From NCBI GenBank assembly GCA_046350635.1, contig JAXLZY010000001.1, positions 1 through 64,000 on the forward strand: 64,000 nucleotides of DNA, given 5' to 3'. The DNA is from CAZMHJ01 sp046350635 (GTDB lineage: Bacteria; Patescibacteriota; Saccharimonadia; Saccharimonadales; CAIOMD01). The notes under the pieces were generated by a model that had not been told where the DNA came from, made no database searches, and saw only the letters and a list, made by a program, of their open reading frames with translations. Positions 12,590 to 21,606 of the stretch are shown here, one piece after another (positions within the stretch are counted from its first letter, which is position 1; each line of letters starts with the position of its first letter). A program made the translations under genes and the position numbers.

Positions 12590-14572
12590 ATGTTCCGCAA
12601 ATTAGTTTCCAACCTACCCTTCCAACCAGCCTTACTGGGCCAGGTTTCTTTTTATTTGCACCGCATGCGTCAAGAACAATCACTACGACGAATCGGTTTT
12701 GCTCTTATGGCAGTGGTGGTTGTACTTCAACTATTTGCCATGTTTTCACCTGCTAAGCCTTCACTTGCTACGAGTTCGGCAGATATTGTCTACGGTGCAA
12801 ATAGCCGCGCTGATGTACTAACTGCATATCGCAATAATCGCGACCAAATTGGCCACACAGATATACAGGCAATCTTTAATTATTATGGTATTGGTGCTGA
12901 TCAAATCTCTAAAGCAGCTTTTGTTCACATTAGCGATGGAGATGGCCACGACTATATCAATACATCACGCAGTACTACCCGCTGGCAGGATACGTTTGTA
13001 AAAATACCGGGTGCATCTGATGGAGGTATATATGAGTTTCCACTTTCGTATTGGCGCCAAGGCCAATACCCAAATGGCTATCCCGCATTAACAGGTATGA
13101 GTAGTTATGGGTTCCGATTTTGGATTTTACTAAAAGGTTGTGGCAACATTGTCTACGAAAAGGGTGCTAAAAAGCCTAACCTCGACATTGTTAAAAAACG
13201 TACCTCTGGAGCAACAGTTGCCCCAGGTGATACGACTACCTATTCAATAGAATTCAGGAACGCTGGGCTTGCGAATGCAAACGGTGTAACTATAAGTGAT
13301 AAGCTTGCACCCGAATTTAACTATGTCAGCTATACGAGCAATGTTGATTTAAACTTCACGCGCAGTGGCCAGCAATTAACCTGGAAGATAAAAAACACTG
13401 GCAGTGTTCTTGCGCCTTCGTCGCGGTGGTTTACGATAACCGTTAAAGTAAAAGCTAAAGATATATCGGCTAATACCCAAAAGGTCTGTAATGCAAGCTC
13501 TATTGATGCCACAAACGCAGGTGCTGCTAGCTCTAGCGGTACTGATAGCGCCCATTGTGTGACTATTAGTAAACCCTTATGCCCCGGAACGGGCTTACCG
13601 ATTCCACCAGGTGGGGTCACTAAATGTAGCGTTACCTGCCCTGATGGCTCAACCGTTTCATACGATAAAACCTGTCCGGTACCACAACTAAGTTGCCAGT
13701 CACTACAGGTAGCTGCGGAACCAGCCTGGAATAGCCGTAAGTACGAAACCACTATTGTCATGCAAAAAGGCGCTGTCGCTAAACAAATTGATTATTACGT
13801 AAACAACACTAAGGTGGGTTCACAGCCAATGACTACCGGCTCGACCAGCCAGTTCTTTACCTACACTTTCCCTAAAGAGGGAGATTACAAAGTACGGGCA
13901 GATCTCATTGCCACCACTGGCACCGTACAGCCAGGTGCAAACTGTGCCGTCACCGAAACAATCACTAAGCCGACCCAACCGACCCCTCGTATTACTACTG
14001 ATAAAGCAGTTACGAACCTAACGCAAAAAATTGCTGACGCCAACGGGACCACCGCCCACGCGGGTGATGTACTTCGCTATACCTTAACTATTGCCAATAC
14101 TGGCGATGCCCCAGCCACCGACTTTGCCCTTAGCGGTGAATACGGCGAAAATATCGCTGACATTATGGAGTATGCAGATCTTACCGATAAGGGTGATGCC
14201 ACCTTGAATGAAACAACAAAAGTATTAACCTGGGCACCGGTTACGATCCCAGCTGGCGGGCAGGTACAGAAAGTCTTTAGCGTCACTATAAAAAACCCAA
14301 TTCCAGCTACACCTACTTCTGTTTCTAATCCGTTATCGTTTGACTACGTTATGCACAATAAATACGGCCGAGACGTGAGCATTAACCTCGACAAACCAGC
14401 CAACAAGATAATCGAACAAACGGCTACCGCCCTTCCAGAAACCGGCCCCGGCACTGGTATGTTCGTGACCGCAGTTATTGTTATGGTTGTTGGCTACTTC
14501 TTTTACCGAAGTCGACTCCTTACAAAGGAACTTGAACTTGTACACCACGAATATAGCGCAGGAGGCTTATAG
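12590..14572 (+). CDS. LPxTG-anchored surface protein with DUF11 repeats
   Basis: About 660 residues from the chosen ATG at 12590. A long N-terminal segment ends in a hydrophobic helix near residues 37-57 followed by a signal cleavage-like stretch, so the protein is exported. Next comes a globular part specific to this group (YRNNRDQIGHTDIQAIFNYYG and after). Two DUF11-like beta domains follow (about 200-310 and 470-600), separated by a cysteine-containing region. The C-terminus has LPETGPG, a hydrophobic helix and basic residues, which is a sortase sorting signal. DUF11/SdrD-like domains are usual in wall-anchored adhesins. It probably decorates the monoderm surface and may contact the host cell. 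It is followed by the coiled-coil membrane protein after 2 bases. Confidence 0.85.
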   Translation: MFRKLVSNLPFQPALLGQVSFYLHRMRQEQSLRRIGFALMAVVVVLQLFAMFSPAKPSLATSSADIVYGANSRADVLTAYRNNRDQIGHTDIQAIFNYYGIGADQISKAAFVHISDGDGHDYINTSRSTTRWQDTFVKIPGASDGGIYEFPLSYWRQGQYPNGYPALTGMSSYGFRFWILLKGCGNIVYEKGAKKPNLDIVKKRTSGATVAPGDTTTYSIEFRNAGLANANGVTISDKLAPEFNYVSYTSNVDLNFTRSGQQLTWKIKNTGSVLAPSSRWFTITVKVKAKDISANTQKVCNASSIDATNAGAASSSGTDSAHCVTISKPLCPGTGLPIPPGGVTKCSVTCPDGSTVSYDKTCPVPQLSCQSLQVAAEPAWNSRKYETTIVMQKGAVAKQIDYYVNNTKVGSQPMTTGSTSQFFTYTFPKEGDYKVRADLIATTGTVQPGANCAVTETITKPTQPTPRITTDKAVTNLTQKIADANGTTAHAGDVLRYTLTIANTGDAPATDFALSGEYGENIADIMEYADLTDKGDATLNETTKVLTWAPVTIPAGGQVQKVFSVTIKNPIPATPTSVSNPLSFDYVMHNKYGRDVSINLDKPANKIIEQTATALPETGPGTGMFVTAVIVMVVGYFFYRSRLLTKELELVHHEYSAGGL

Positions 14573-14574
14573 AT

Positions 14575-15162
14575 ATGAGTGAGCAACTTCGTTCGCACGA
14601 ACAACACACCTCACCCGAGGCTACAACTGAACATATCGATAGATTAAAAGATATCGAACAAAAAGCTCACGAAGCTCATCATGAACACGCTGAGCAACTA
14701 GAGGCGATTCGCGCTAAAGTTGAGCACGAAGCCCACTCGGCCGAAGAAGTAAAAGACAAAGAAGAATCAGCTACTGAACGTCAGACACTACACCATCACA
14801 TTACAAAGCGCATCAAAAAAGAACAGTACCAGCAAACCCTTAAGCAGGTGCAATCTCATCTATCGAAGCCAGAGAAACGCTTTAGCAAGGTCATTCACCA
14901 ACCTGTGGTCGAAACGGCCAGCGAAGTTGGGGCCAAAACAATTGCACGCCCCTACAGCATTATTGGTGGTGCCCTATTTGCGATTATTGGTAGTTTTACG
15001 GTGCTTTCAATTGCTAAACACGTTGGTTTTGAAGTACCAAATAGTATCTTCTTTATTTTGTTTGTACTTGGTTACGTAGTGGCGTTATTAGTTGAATTTG
15101 TGGTGCGTATGATTCGTAAAACGAGTCCAAAACACCGTAAACGCCACACGACTAGCTATTAA
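14575..15162 (+). CDS. Coiled-coil membrane protein, unknown
   Basis: A 195-residue protein. The first 110 residues are highly charged and His/Glu/Lys-rich with heptad-like patterns, typical of a coiled coil. Two hydrophobic helices follow (about 128-147 and 156-178), then a basic His-rich tail. AGGAGG lies 9 bases before the ATG, inside the end of the LPxTG gene, so the two are an operon. The long charged domain is probably cytoplasmic or surface-exposed depending on topology. It could help organise the surface protein; no family is recognised. Its 3' end overlaps the convergent umuC by 11 bases. Confidence 0.75.
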   Translation: MSEQLRSHEQHTSPEATTEHIDRLKDIEQKAHEAHHEHAEQLEAIRAKVEHEAHSAEEVKDKEESATERQTLHHHITKRIKKEQYQQTLKQVQSHLSKPEKRFSKVIHQPVVETASEVGAKTIARPYSIIGGALFAIIGSFTVLSIAKHVGFEVPNSIFFILFVLGYVVALLVEFVVRMIRKTSPKHRKRHTTSY

Positions 15163-16396
15163 CCACAGGTAGAGATTGCCACTCAGCGTGATTATAAGGG
15201 CTCACAGATGCCCGTTTACCGCGCCACGACTCATTAAGCATTGCCGTTGCAATATGAGGTCCTAGAGCCCCGTATCGCTTCACAAGGGCATCTATCGCTA
15301 CCAGTAAATCCCCATTATTGCCTTTAGATGATAGTAGGCTTAGCTGTTGGACAGTTCGTAGCTCTGGCAGTACTATCATCGCTTTTATGTACGACTTATC
15401 TGATTCAAAAAGCGTATTAAGCACCACATCTGCCGATTGGCTTATTACAAACGTGTCGTCAGTCCATTCACCAAAGGTAATTTCAGTACCCACTCCCTTG
15501 CCGTGAACCTTACCGGGCACTCGGTATCGTATAGAAACATAAGCCCTATCAGCAACAAGCCCTTTTCGGCGCAGCTTTGCGGCTAACTCGGTGCAAAATA
15601 CAGCCAAGGCCGCCCTTAATGCCGCTTTATCAGATATCGAAGTCCCAAACGAACGGCTATACATAATTGATTTTTGATGCTTGGGCTTAGCAACAACACC
15701 TTCAGCCCAGCCCCGCAATTGATATATAAGCTCTTTAGTCGGTGCATCCAAGAGACCAAGTACGGGACTATCGCTACCAATACTCATAAAATCGTAGGCA
15801 GTCTTGATACCACAAACTTCTAGTTTAGGAGCCAGACGCCTGCCAACACCCCATATATCCCGGACTGGTATTCCTTTAAGAACCTTTTCGGTTTCCTGAC
15901 TTTCGATATCTATAACACAAACACCGTCACGCTTTTTTGCCACATGTGAGGCTAGCTTAGCCAAGGCATGCGATGATCCAATACCGATGCTAACGGGGAG
16001 GCCTGTCCACTTTAAGATAGTCTCCCGAAGCAGTCTCGCCCACTCTGTAGGATTATCAATTTGGTCATCTTTTATAACCAAAAAGGATTCATCTATAGAA
16101 TAAACTTCAATTGATTCTGCAGGGATAGCCCTTAGAATACCTTGCATACGCTTTGCAAAATGTCGGTACAGTAAAAAATTAGCCGATAACACCTCTGCCC
16201 CAATGCTATCAAGCATTGCCTTACATTCGTGATACGGCTGACCCATTTTGACACCCGCCCGCTTAACTTCAGCCGAGCGCGCGACCACACAACCATCATT
16301 ATTAGAAAGTACTGCCACCGGCCTATCAAGAAGTTGCGGTTGCATAACCCTCTCACATGATGCGAAGAAGTTGTCGCAGTCTATTAGCACTACCAT
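15152..16396 (-). CDS. umuC: Y-family DNA polymerase UmuC
   Basis: A 414-residue translesion polymerase. The catalytic acidic residues are in LIDCDNFFASCE at the N-terminus and YSIDESFL near residue 98. The thumb/helix-hairpin region GIPVRDIWGVGRRLAPKL and the little-finger domain beginning near SRSFG follow. The closest family is UmuC, which copies past lesions after activation by cleaved UmuD. The gene is 9 bases after umuD, so they form a umuDC operon as in other bacteria. The C-terminal RecA-interaction and clamp-binding motifs were not located with confidence. Confidence 0.93.
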   Translation of the reverse strand: MVVLIDCDNFFASCERVMQPQLLDRPVAVLSNNDGCVVARSAEVKRAGVKMGQPYHECKAMLDSIGAEVLSANFLLYRHFAKRMQGILRAIPAESIEVYSIDESFLVIKDDQIDNPTEWARLLRETILKWTGLPVSIGIGSSHALAKLASHVAKKRDGVCVIDIESQETEKVLKGIPVRDIWGVGRRLAPKLEVCGIKTAYDFMSIGSDSPVLGLLDAPTKELIYQLRGWAEGVVAKPKHQKSIMYSRSFGTSISDKAALRAALAVFCTELAAKLRRKGLVADRAYVSIRYRVPGKVHGKGVGTEITFGEWTDDTFVISQSADVVLNTLFESDKSYIKAMIVLPELRTVQQLSLLSSKGNNGDLLVAIDALVKRYGALGPHIATAMLNESWRGKRASVSPYNHAEWQSLPVVNS

Positions 16397-16405
16397 GACT
16401 TAAGT

Positions 16406-16828
16406 TTAGTGCGCAGAGCGTAGCGCGCGCAACGTAAAGGTAACAACGCCCCAAATAGTCAGTTCATCACCATCATTCATGGTTATATCAGCAAATCGTT
16501 TATTCTCCGCCTGGAGCCGTACCAATGTCCCCTTTTTGCGCAACCGTTTTAAGGTATATGCGCCATTCAAGACTGCTACCACAATATCGCCATCTTGCGC
16601 CTGTAATGACTTGTCTATAACAACAATGTCACCATCATAAATACCCGCATCTTGCATAGAATTGCCCGTAACACGCATAAAAAACGTCGCAGCAGGGTTA
16701 CGGACTAACAGCTGGTTTGTATCAAGCGGCGAGGTATCTAGCTCTTCGCCCGGTGACGGAAACCCAGCCTGCACTAGATTAGTTAAAAACGTTGGCAAAT
16801 TCTCACCGCTACTGCTGTTCGTCGGCAT
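16406..16828 (-). CDS. umuD: UmuD-like S24 self-cleaving protein
   Basis: A 140-residue peptidase S24 protein. It has an Ala-Gly cleavage site at residues 21-22 (QAGFPSPGEE), the catalytic Ser at about 57 in TGNSMQDAGI and Lys at about 94 in AYTLKRL. There is no N-terminal DNA-binding domain, so it is UmuD rather than LexA. The family is cleaved on RecA filaments and then works with UmuC. Its start overlaps the end of the upstream VirD4-like gene by 20 bases. No LexA box was identified upstream, since the gene is embedded in that operon. Confidence 0.92.
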   Translation of the reverse strand: MPTNSSSGENLPTFLTNLVQAGFPSPGEELDTSPLDTNQLLVRNPAATFFMRVTGNSMQDAGIYDGDIVVIDKSLQAQDGDIVVAVLNGAYTLKRLRKKGTLVRLQAENKRFADITMNDGDELTIWGVVTFTLRALRSAH

Positions 16829-19772
16829 TCTTAAAGTTGCCTTCTTTATCGATATAGATTGTATCGTTATGCTCTAAAACATCGCTCGATTTCTTTGGGG
16901 CTAGCGTGGGTGTTGACGTAGCTACGGCTGGCTGTGGGCTTTCTTGGCTTGGTTCGCCTTTTACAAGGCTCTGCCGAAGTTCGTCAGCAATTGAATTAAC
17001 CTCTTTAGCATCAATCGAACCACTCGAAATGTTTTGGCTTCCCTGGGCATCTTCTGCATAGCTCACCGAATTGCCACTGCCTAACTTAACATCTACCGGC
17101 GAAACAGGTTGAACAGATGGCTTAGGTTCTGGTGCCGATTGAGGGTTTGTGGTTGTAGTAGGAGTTACGGGTTTGGCTGTCGGTGTTGCCGATTTACGCT
17201 TTGCAAGCCACTCGTCAAGGAAGGACGATTGGCCACCGGCTGGACTTGGTTTTGGTGCACCCGCCCCCGGAGGACCAAATGGTGATGATGCGCCACCAAA
17301 CGCGGGTTTTGGCGCTGGTTCAGTTTTTAGTCGTTTAAATATCTCAGCCTCTACCTGTGCTTTTGGTCGGCCATGTTTAGCTGCAGATAATTGCTTAAGC
17401 GCACCTTCAAGTTGTTTGTTTGCGTTACCGAGCACCGGCAAATCAGCCATGCTAAATGGTTGCGTTGGAACACCGCCAATCAACATACGCACTACCGCAT
17501 TATAGTTTGGTAACTGTTGCAGATCATCGACGTCAAAAATTGGTCTAAATTGTTTTTCTAGCACTTCAGCATCGGCTGTACCAACTCGGTGCGCAATAAC
17601 AGTACCGATGTTACCAAACACCGCATCGCGTATCTCTTCGCTCAGCTGACTAATAAACTGGTTGGCAACAATCAGGTTAAGGCGGTATTTACGAGCTTCG
17701 CTTAAGATTGTCGCAAACGAATCAGTCGAGAAGTTTTGGAACTCGTCAACGTACAAGCTAAAGTCTTTGCGCTCTGATTCTGGCATGTTAGCCCGACTCA
17801 TGGCAGCAGCCTGGAACTTCATCACAAAAATCATACCAAGTAGCTTAGAGTTAAGTTCCCCAGTACGACCCTTACTTAGGTTGACGATCAATATCTTGTT
17901 GTTGTCCATGATGTCACGCAAATCAAACGAGCTCTTTGTTTGGCCAATAATATTGCGCATCATCTCGTTCGACATAAAGGCGCCAAACTTACTGACAACC
18001 CAGGCCGTGACTTCACCCGCTTCATTCGAACGCTGAGAGTTTGGATACTCTTTTGTCCAAAAGTCGAGCACCATTTGGTCAGTAACATACTTTAACTTTT
18101 GTTTCATGAAGTCGTTGTCAACTAACAGCTTTGGAATATCAATAAAGGTGCCTCCGTTGGGGTCTGACATTAATAACAGTGCACAGTTACGAAAAATGTG
18201 TTCATAGCGTGGGCCAATAATGCCCTGGCGCTGTGGGTCGTATAACTTATAGAGCATTGATATGACCTCTTGAATCAAGAAGTCCTTTTGTTCTGGCAGG
18301 CTGTACTCAAACAGATTAAGCCCAAGCGGATAATCCATATCGGATGGGCAGAAGTATATAACATCTTCTGTTCTCTCTTTGGGCACCATGCCTAGTAGTT
18401 TCTCAGCCGTATCACCGTGCGGATCAACAAATGCAAAGCCTCGCCCCTCAATCATGTCTTGTAGGGCTAGATTCTCTAGGAACGTTGACTTACCAGTACC
18501 TGTCTGACCGACAACGTACATGTGTCGACGGCGGTCGTTCTCGCTTAAACGAATCGGCTTTTTAGTGCCACGAAACACGTTATAACCAAGCAATAAACCG
18601 CTATCAAGTAGGTTACGTGGCCCATCAACTTGCTTAGAAGACTGTCGTTCAAGCTGGGTTGTTGGAATATTTGATGCATCTGGGAAGTGAAATATTGTTG
18701 CAAGTTCTACAGCATTTAGAATACTACTGTTCTGTTCCGGCGGAAAGAACCGTAGAATATAAGCCGTCACAAAGCTTTCTATATCCTTAGCAGGAATAAA
18801 CTTAAAACCATTCTTACCCGGTGAATCAAACAACGAGAACGTTGCAACGATGTTCCCAAGTATAGCCTGAGAACGTTGTGAAATGTTCGACGATGCTACA
18901 ACCCTAATAAGAACTTCATAGCCTGGCTGCCTTGTTTTATCTTCTATAGATTCTGCGACCGACTGCTCAAGACTGGTGCCTGGCTTCTCGGTCTTCTCGC
19001 CAACCTCCTTCTCTTTTGCCTCTGGTGGTTTAACGGGAGCAATAAATATTTGTTTAAGCCACCAAAAGGTTAAATCGGCTCCTTTTCGGCTCTTCTTACC
19101 TTCACGTAACCTGTTTGCTTCGGCAGTAGCGGTCTTCGTCCAGCCTTCGGTAGCTGGGCGTAGGAGTATCTGAATACCGGCTCCATCTTCTTTATCTAGA
19201 TTGGATAACGAGTTAAGTAATGACTGCATCGTATCCCGCTTTAGGTCATGGAATGTTGCTATTGGATATGCGAACTGCTCTTTTAAGACAAGTTCACCAC
19301 CTGTAGTGCCACTTAATTTACCGACAGGACTAAAGATGTTATGCTCTGCTACTTCTTCGAGCCGGGCATTTGGGTAGGCACTTAGTACAGCTTGTTCGAC
19401 GACTGACACAAGTGCAATTGGAACCGCAGAATAAAAGTAAACGAGGCCTTTATGAGCAACAATCTCAAAGCTAATATGCCTTTGACCATAAAACTTACTC
19501 CTAAATCCCTTTTGGGCCGTACTCGCAATGATGTTATACAGTACTTGTGCTTTCGAGATGTTTTCGTCAGCCACATCACGTGCATCACGACCCTCGCTGA
19601 CGACATCATCACTCATGGGCGGTAAGTGAATTAAGAGCGGAACCATCTTAAGGCCACGCTCATAGTTCTTGGCCTCACGTAGTAATTTTCGGGTTCGCCA
19701 CAACAAGAAAAAGGCAAGCAAAAAGAGCGCTAAAAATATAATTGCAAATACGCTGAGAAGCGTTGAATTCAT
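16809..19772 (-). CDS. VirD4/TraG-like type IV secretion coupling ATPase
   Basis: A 987-residue membrane ATPase. It has one N-terminal transmembrane helix (about 5-25) and a broad N-terminal domain. The P-loop VGQTGTGKSTFLENL lies near residue 418, with FVDPHGDTAEKLL after it and a Walker B-like segment SLYVDEFQNFSTDSF near 675. The last 190 residues are a Pro/Ala/Ser-rich disordered tail with no known fold. The family (TraG/TraD/VirD4, DUF87-related) pumps or couples DNA or protein to a secretion channel. In the CPR, chromosomal copies without a whole conjugation set are frequent, and uptake or transfer roles are proposed. It is upstream of umuDC and preceded by a small partner gene. Confidence 0.88.
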   Translation of the reverse strand: MNSTLLSVFAIIFLALFLLAFFLLWRTRKLLREAKNYERGLKMVPLLIHLPPMSDDVVSEGRDARDVADENISKAQVLYNIIASTAQKGFRSKFYGQRHISFEIVAHKGLVYFYSAVPIALVSVVEQAVLSAYPNARLEEVAEHNIFSPVGKLSGTTGGELVLKEQFAYPIATFHDLKRDTMQSLLNSLSNLDKEDGAGIQILLRPATEGWTKTATAEANRLREGKKSRKGADLTFWWLKQIFIAPVKPPEAKEKEVGEKTEKPGTSLEQSVAESIEDKTRQPGYEVLIRVVASSNISQRSQAILGNIVATFSLFDSPGKNGFKFIPAKDIESFVTAYILRFFPPEQNSSILNAVELATIFHFPDASNIPTTQLERQSSKQVDGPRNLLDSGLLLGYNVFRGTKKPIRLSENDRRRHMYVVGQTGTGKSTFLENLALQDMIEGRGFAFVDPHGDTAEKLLGMVPKERTEDVIYFCPSDMDYPLGLNLFEYSLPEQKDFLIQEVISMLYKLYDPQRQGIIGPRYEHIFRNCALLLMSDPNGGTFIDIPKLLVDNDFMKQKLKYVTDQMVLDFWTKEYPNSQRSNEAGEVTAWVVSKFGAFMSNEMMRNIIGQTKSSFDLRDIMDNNKILIVNLSKGRTGELNSKLLGMIFVMKFQAAAMSRANMPESERKDFSLYVDEFQNFSTDSFATILSEARKYRLNLIVANQFISQLSEEIRDAVFGNIGTVIAHRVGTADAEVLEKQFRPIFDVDDLQQLPNYNAVVRMLIGGVPTQPFSMADLPVLGNANKQLEGALKQLSAAKHGRPKAQVEAEIFKRLKTEPAPKPAFGGASSPFGPPGAGAPKPSPAGGQSSFLDEWLAKRKSATPTAKPVTPTTTTNPQSAPEPKPSVQPVSPVDVKLGSGNSVSYAEDAQGSQNISSGSIDAKEVNSIADELRQSLVKGEPSQESPQPAVATSTPTLAPKKSSDVLEHNDTIYIDKEGNFKNADEQQ

Positions 19773-19790
19773 TCGCCCCTCCTATGCTCG

Positions 19791-20201
19791 TTATTCGGCT
19801 TGCTTAATCTCTTTCCCATAGCGCTTCTTCATATAGTCATTCTTAAATGTTGAAAGCGCAGCAGACTGCTGATGTGGATCTGCCTTTGTCTGCTCGACAA
19901 TCGTCTTAGCTTTTTCTACCCACTCCTTCTCAATCACATCAACATCATCCGCGACTGGTGGTAATCCTTGAGCACTTTGTTGCGTGACAGCAGGGTCTAC
20001 CACAGGAATAACAGCAGGATCAGCGACGGTGGCAGATTGCGCTTGTGCAACCGCTTGTGAAGCTTGCGAAATCCGTTCCCCTACAGGCGCCTGACCCACT
20101 TGCTCTGGGTACGGCACAACAAAATCACCGGACTCATTTTGAGGTGAAATTCTCTCTGGTCGAGGAAGCTCTGGGCTCGGTAGATTATGTTGCTGGTCCA
20201 T
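19791..20201 (-). CDS. CPR-type hypothetical protein upstream of VirD4-like ATPase
   Basis: A 136-residue soluble protein. The first 80 residues are low-complexity, rich in Pro, Gln, Ala and Val, and probably disordered. The C-terminal 50 residues form a charged helical segment (EKEWVEKAKTIVEQTKADP, then KNDYMKKRYGKEIK). As I recall, similar proteins with this C-terminal pattern occur next to type IV secretion ATPases in CPR genomes, so it is likely a partner of the 987-residue ATPase 18 bases downstream. The function is unknown. Confidence 0.7.
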   Translation of the reverse strand: MDQQHNLPSPELPRPERISPQNESGDFVVPYPEQVGQAPVGERISQASQAVAQAQSATVADPAVIPVVDPAVTQQSAQGLPPVADDVDVIEKEWVEKAKTIVEQTKADPHQQSAALSTFKNDYMKKRYGKEIKQAE

Positions 20202-20248
20202 CAGAGGTTAGTATACAAAAAATAAACTACAAATTATATAGCTAACGT

Positions 20249-20587
20249 TTATTTTATGACGCCGCGACGCAAGCCATACCACACGATAATTGCCGGCACA
20301 CCGATTGCGAGTACGATATCGATAAAGCTAACACTACTTAGTGAGCCGAGGGCCATAATTACGGCAGGACAAAAGGCAAAGACAATACTGATGAATAGCT
20401 TCTCTGACCTGGTTAACGATGAATAAGCGATATCCAAAAACAGTTGAATAACAAGCATTGAAATAATGTATATAAGCGAAAAAACTACTAGATAGAGTGG
20501 TAGTCGAGCTGTGTTCGGTGATGTTGCACCCATGAGCGCTATCAGCGCTATGATAGTTGCAAATAGTATGATAATTCTTTTGTTCAT
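20249..20587 (-). CDS. Small integral membrane protein, unknown
   Basis: A 112-residue protein that is almost wholly hydrophobic, with about four membrane helices and a short basic C-terminus (GLRRGVIK). The start at 20587 is chosen because the upstream extension would run into a strong terminator hairpin (20610-20642). Its leader, from the promoter at 20839-20867 to that hairpin, is long and structured, so it may be controlled by attenuation. No family could be recognised. The next gene downstream on this strand is the 136-residue protein after 47 bases. Confidence 0.65.
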   Translation of the reverse strand: MNKRIIILFATIIALIALMGATSPNTARLPLYLVVFSLIYIISMLVIQLFLDIAYSSLTRSEKLFISIVFAFCPAVIMALGSLSSVSFIDIVLAIGVPAIIVWYGLRRGVIK

Positions 20588-20605
20588 TTGTATGTATTTT
20601 ACCCT

Positions 20606-20834
20606 AAAAATTGAATACCCGCCTCCAACCAGGCGGGTATTCACCAACAACAGAAAGCCCTATGGTGTCCCGAGGGGTAAAACCGCCCTTTAAAATTGAA
20701 TTTATGGCGCTTACCTGGTCCCCGGAACTTCTGACTGACCGCTCTCTCGTAGTAACGAGTGAGCGTTATCCGTGACACGATGCAGAGGCATTCGTGCTCG
20801 TTTTAGTAAGTTTTTTGTTTTTATAACTTACTGA
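20606..20834 (-). ncRNA. Structured leader or stand-alone small RNA
   Basis: Transcript predicted from the promoter at 20839-20867 to the terminator at 20610-20642, about 230 nt. Hairpins are visible at 20808-20832 (AGTAAGTT/AACTTACT), around 20776-20798 (CACGA/TCGTG) and around 20747-20759 (CTCGT/ACGAG). A GC-rich part with GGGCGG and CTCGGGAC blocks lies near 20663-20688. No coding frame is present. It can be an attenuator leader of the 112-residue membrane protein or an independent RNA such as 6S. It did not match a tmRNA, SRP RNA or RNase P pattern I know. Confidence 0.5.
20610..20642 (-). terminator. Intrinsic terminator in the 112-residue protein leader
   Basis: GAATACCCGCC pairs with GGCGGGTATTC (11 bp, 10-nt loop) and is followed on the minus strand by a T-rich run before 20600. 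It is 23 bases upstream of a start codon in the same direction. Confidence 0.8.
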
Positions 20835-20838
20835 CTAA

Positions 20839-20867
20839 AACTTATCACACCGAATGGTCTGTGTCAA
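20839..20867 (-). promoter_or_regulatory. Promoter of structured leader
   Basis: A consensus TTGACA (20862-20867) and TAAGTT (20839-20844) are spaced by 17 bases on the minus strand. Confidence 0.65.
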
Positions 20868-21020
20868 TGGTTTTTTGTAGATTTTTATACAATATTCATC
20901 TGTAATATATAAAAATATTTAGTTGTAATTATGATAACGATATTAATATCCTGTAGCCGTATACATAATATATCGGGTCTTTTTTTGGGCCATACGACTC
21001 CATGGTGTTACGCTTTTACC

Positions 21021-21531
21021 ATGACTCTTTTTACCCAAAAATGGACTATTGTGTCTTTTATCTCACCTGTGCCAGAGGGTTTTGAATTTTCGTATAAAAA
21101 TTGGCCTCGTCATATTACTATGGTGGATGTTTTTTTCCATTGATCGCGTTCAGGTCCAAGCGCTGCATGAGTTTCTTGTGCAAGTGGCTTCGAACCAATC
21201 ACCCATTGAACTTACGCCATCCTCGACGACATATTTTGAATCGAATAATGATAGAGTTCTGGTTCAGCTGTACCAACAGCAAGAATCACTCCATGCGTTA
21301 CATACCAAGCTAACCACCACACTCGAAGCCGACTATCACATCACGTTCAATAACCCTGAATATAGTAATGAAGGTTATATGCCACACGAAACGTTAGACA
21401 CTAGTCCCGAGCTCGTATCACAGCAAAATATCATTATTGATAATCTCGCCTTGATTGATATGTTCCCGCATAAAAATGGCTATATGCGAAGGGTCGTTAT
21501 GACGCTACCGTTCGGCAAGCACACGCACTAA
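21021..21531 (+). pseudogene. 2H phosphoesterase (2'-5' RNA ligase-like), frameshifted
   Basis: Two overlapping frames together read as one protein of about 169 residues of the 2H phosphoesterase/LigT superfamily. The first frame holds WPRHITMVDVF, with the first HxT motif (HIT), and the second, after about 21130, holds PHETL near the C-terminus as the second HxT motif. They are joined if one T is removed from the run of seven T at 21128-21134. So the gene is interrupted by a single homopolymer base, which may be a sequencing error, slippage or a true mutation. The family cleaves cyclic or 2'-5' RNA bonds. No ribosome-binding site is seen before 21021. It is a lone gene between two non-coding regions. 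Confidence 0.75.
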
Positions 21532-21577
21532 TCAAAAATATCGTTTGTAAGTTATACACAGTTTTAAAAAAATACCA

Positions 21578-21606
21578 TTGACAGTGCTTTTGCTTATCTA
21601 TTACTA
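21578..21606 (+). promoter_or_regulatory. Promoter of candidate small RNA
   Basis: A consensus TTGACA (21578-21583) is followed 17 bases later by TTACTA (21601-21606). The predicted start is near 21612, directly before the hairpin-rich segment. Confidence 0.55.

Noticed and set aside
20606..20834. T-box for the 112-residue membrane protein leader
   Set aside because: The GGGCGGTTTTACC segment lacks the TGGN bulge needed for tRNA binding.
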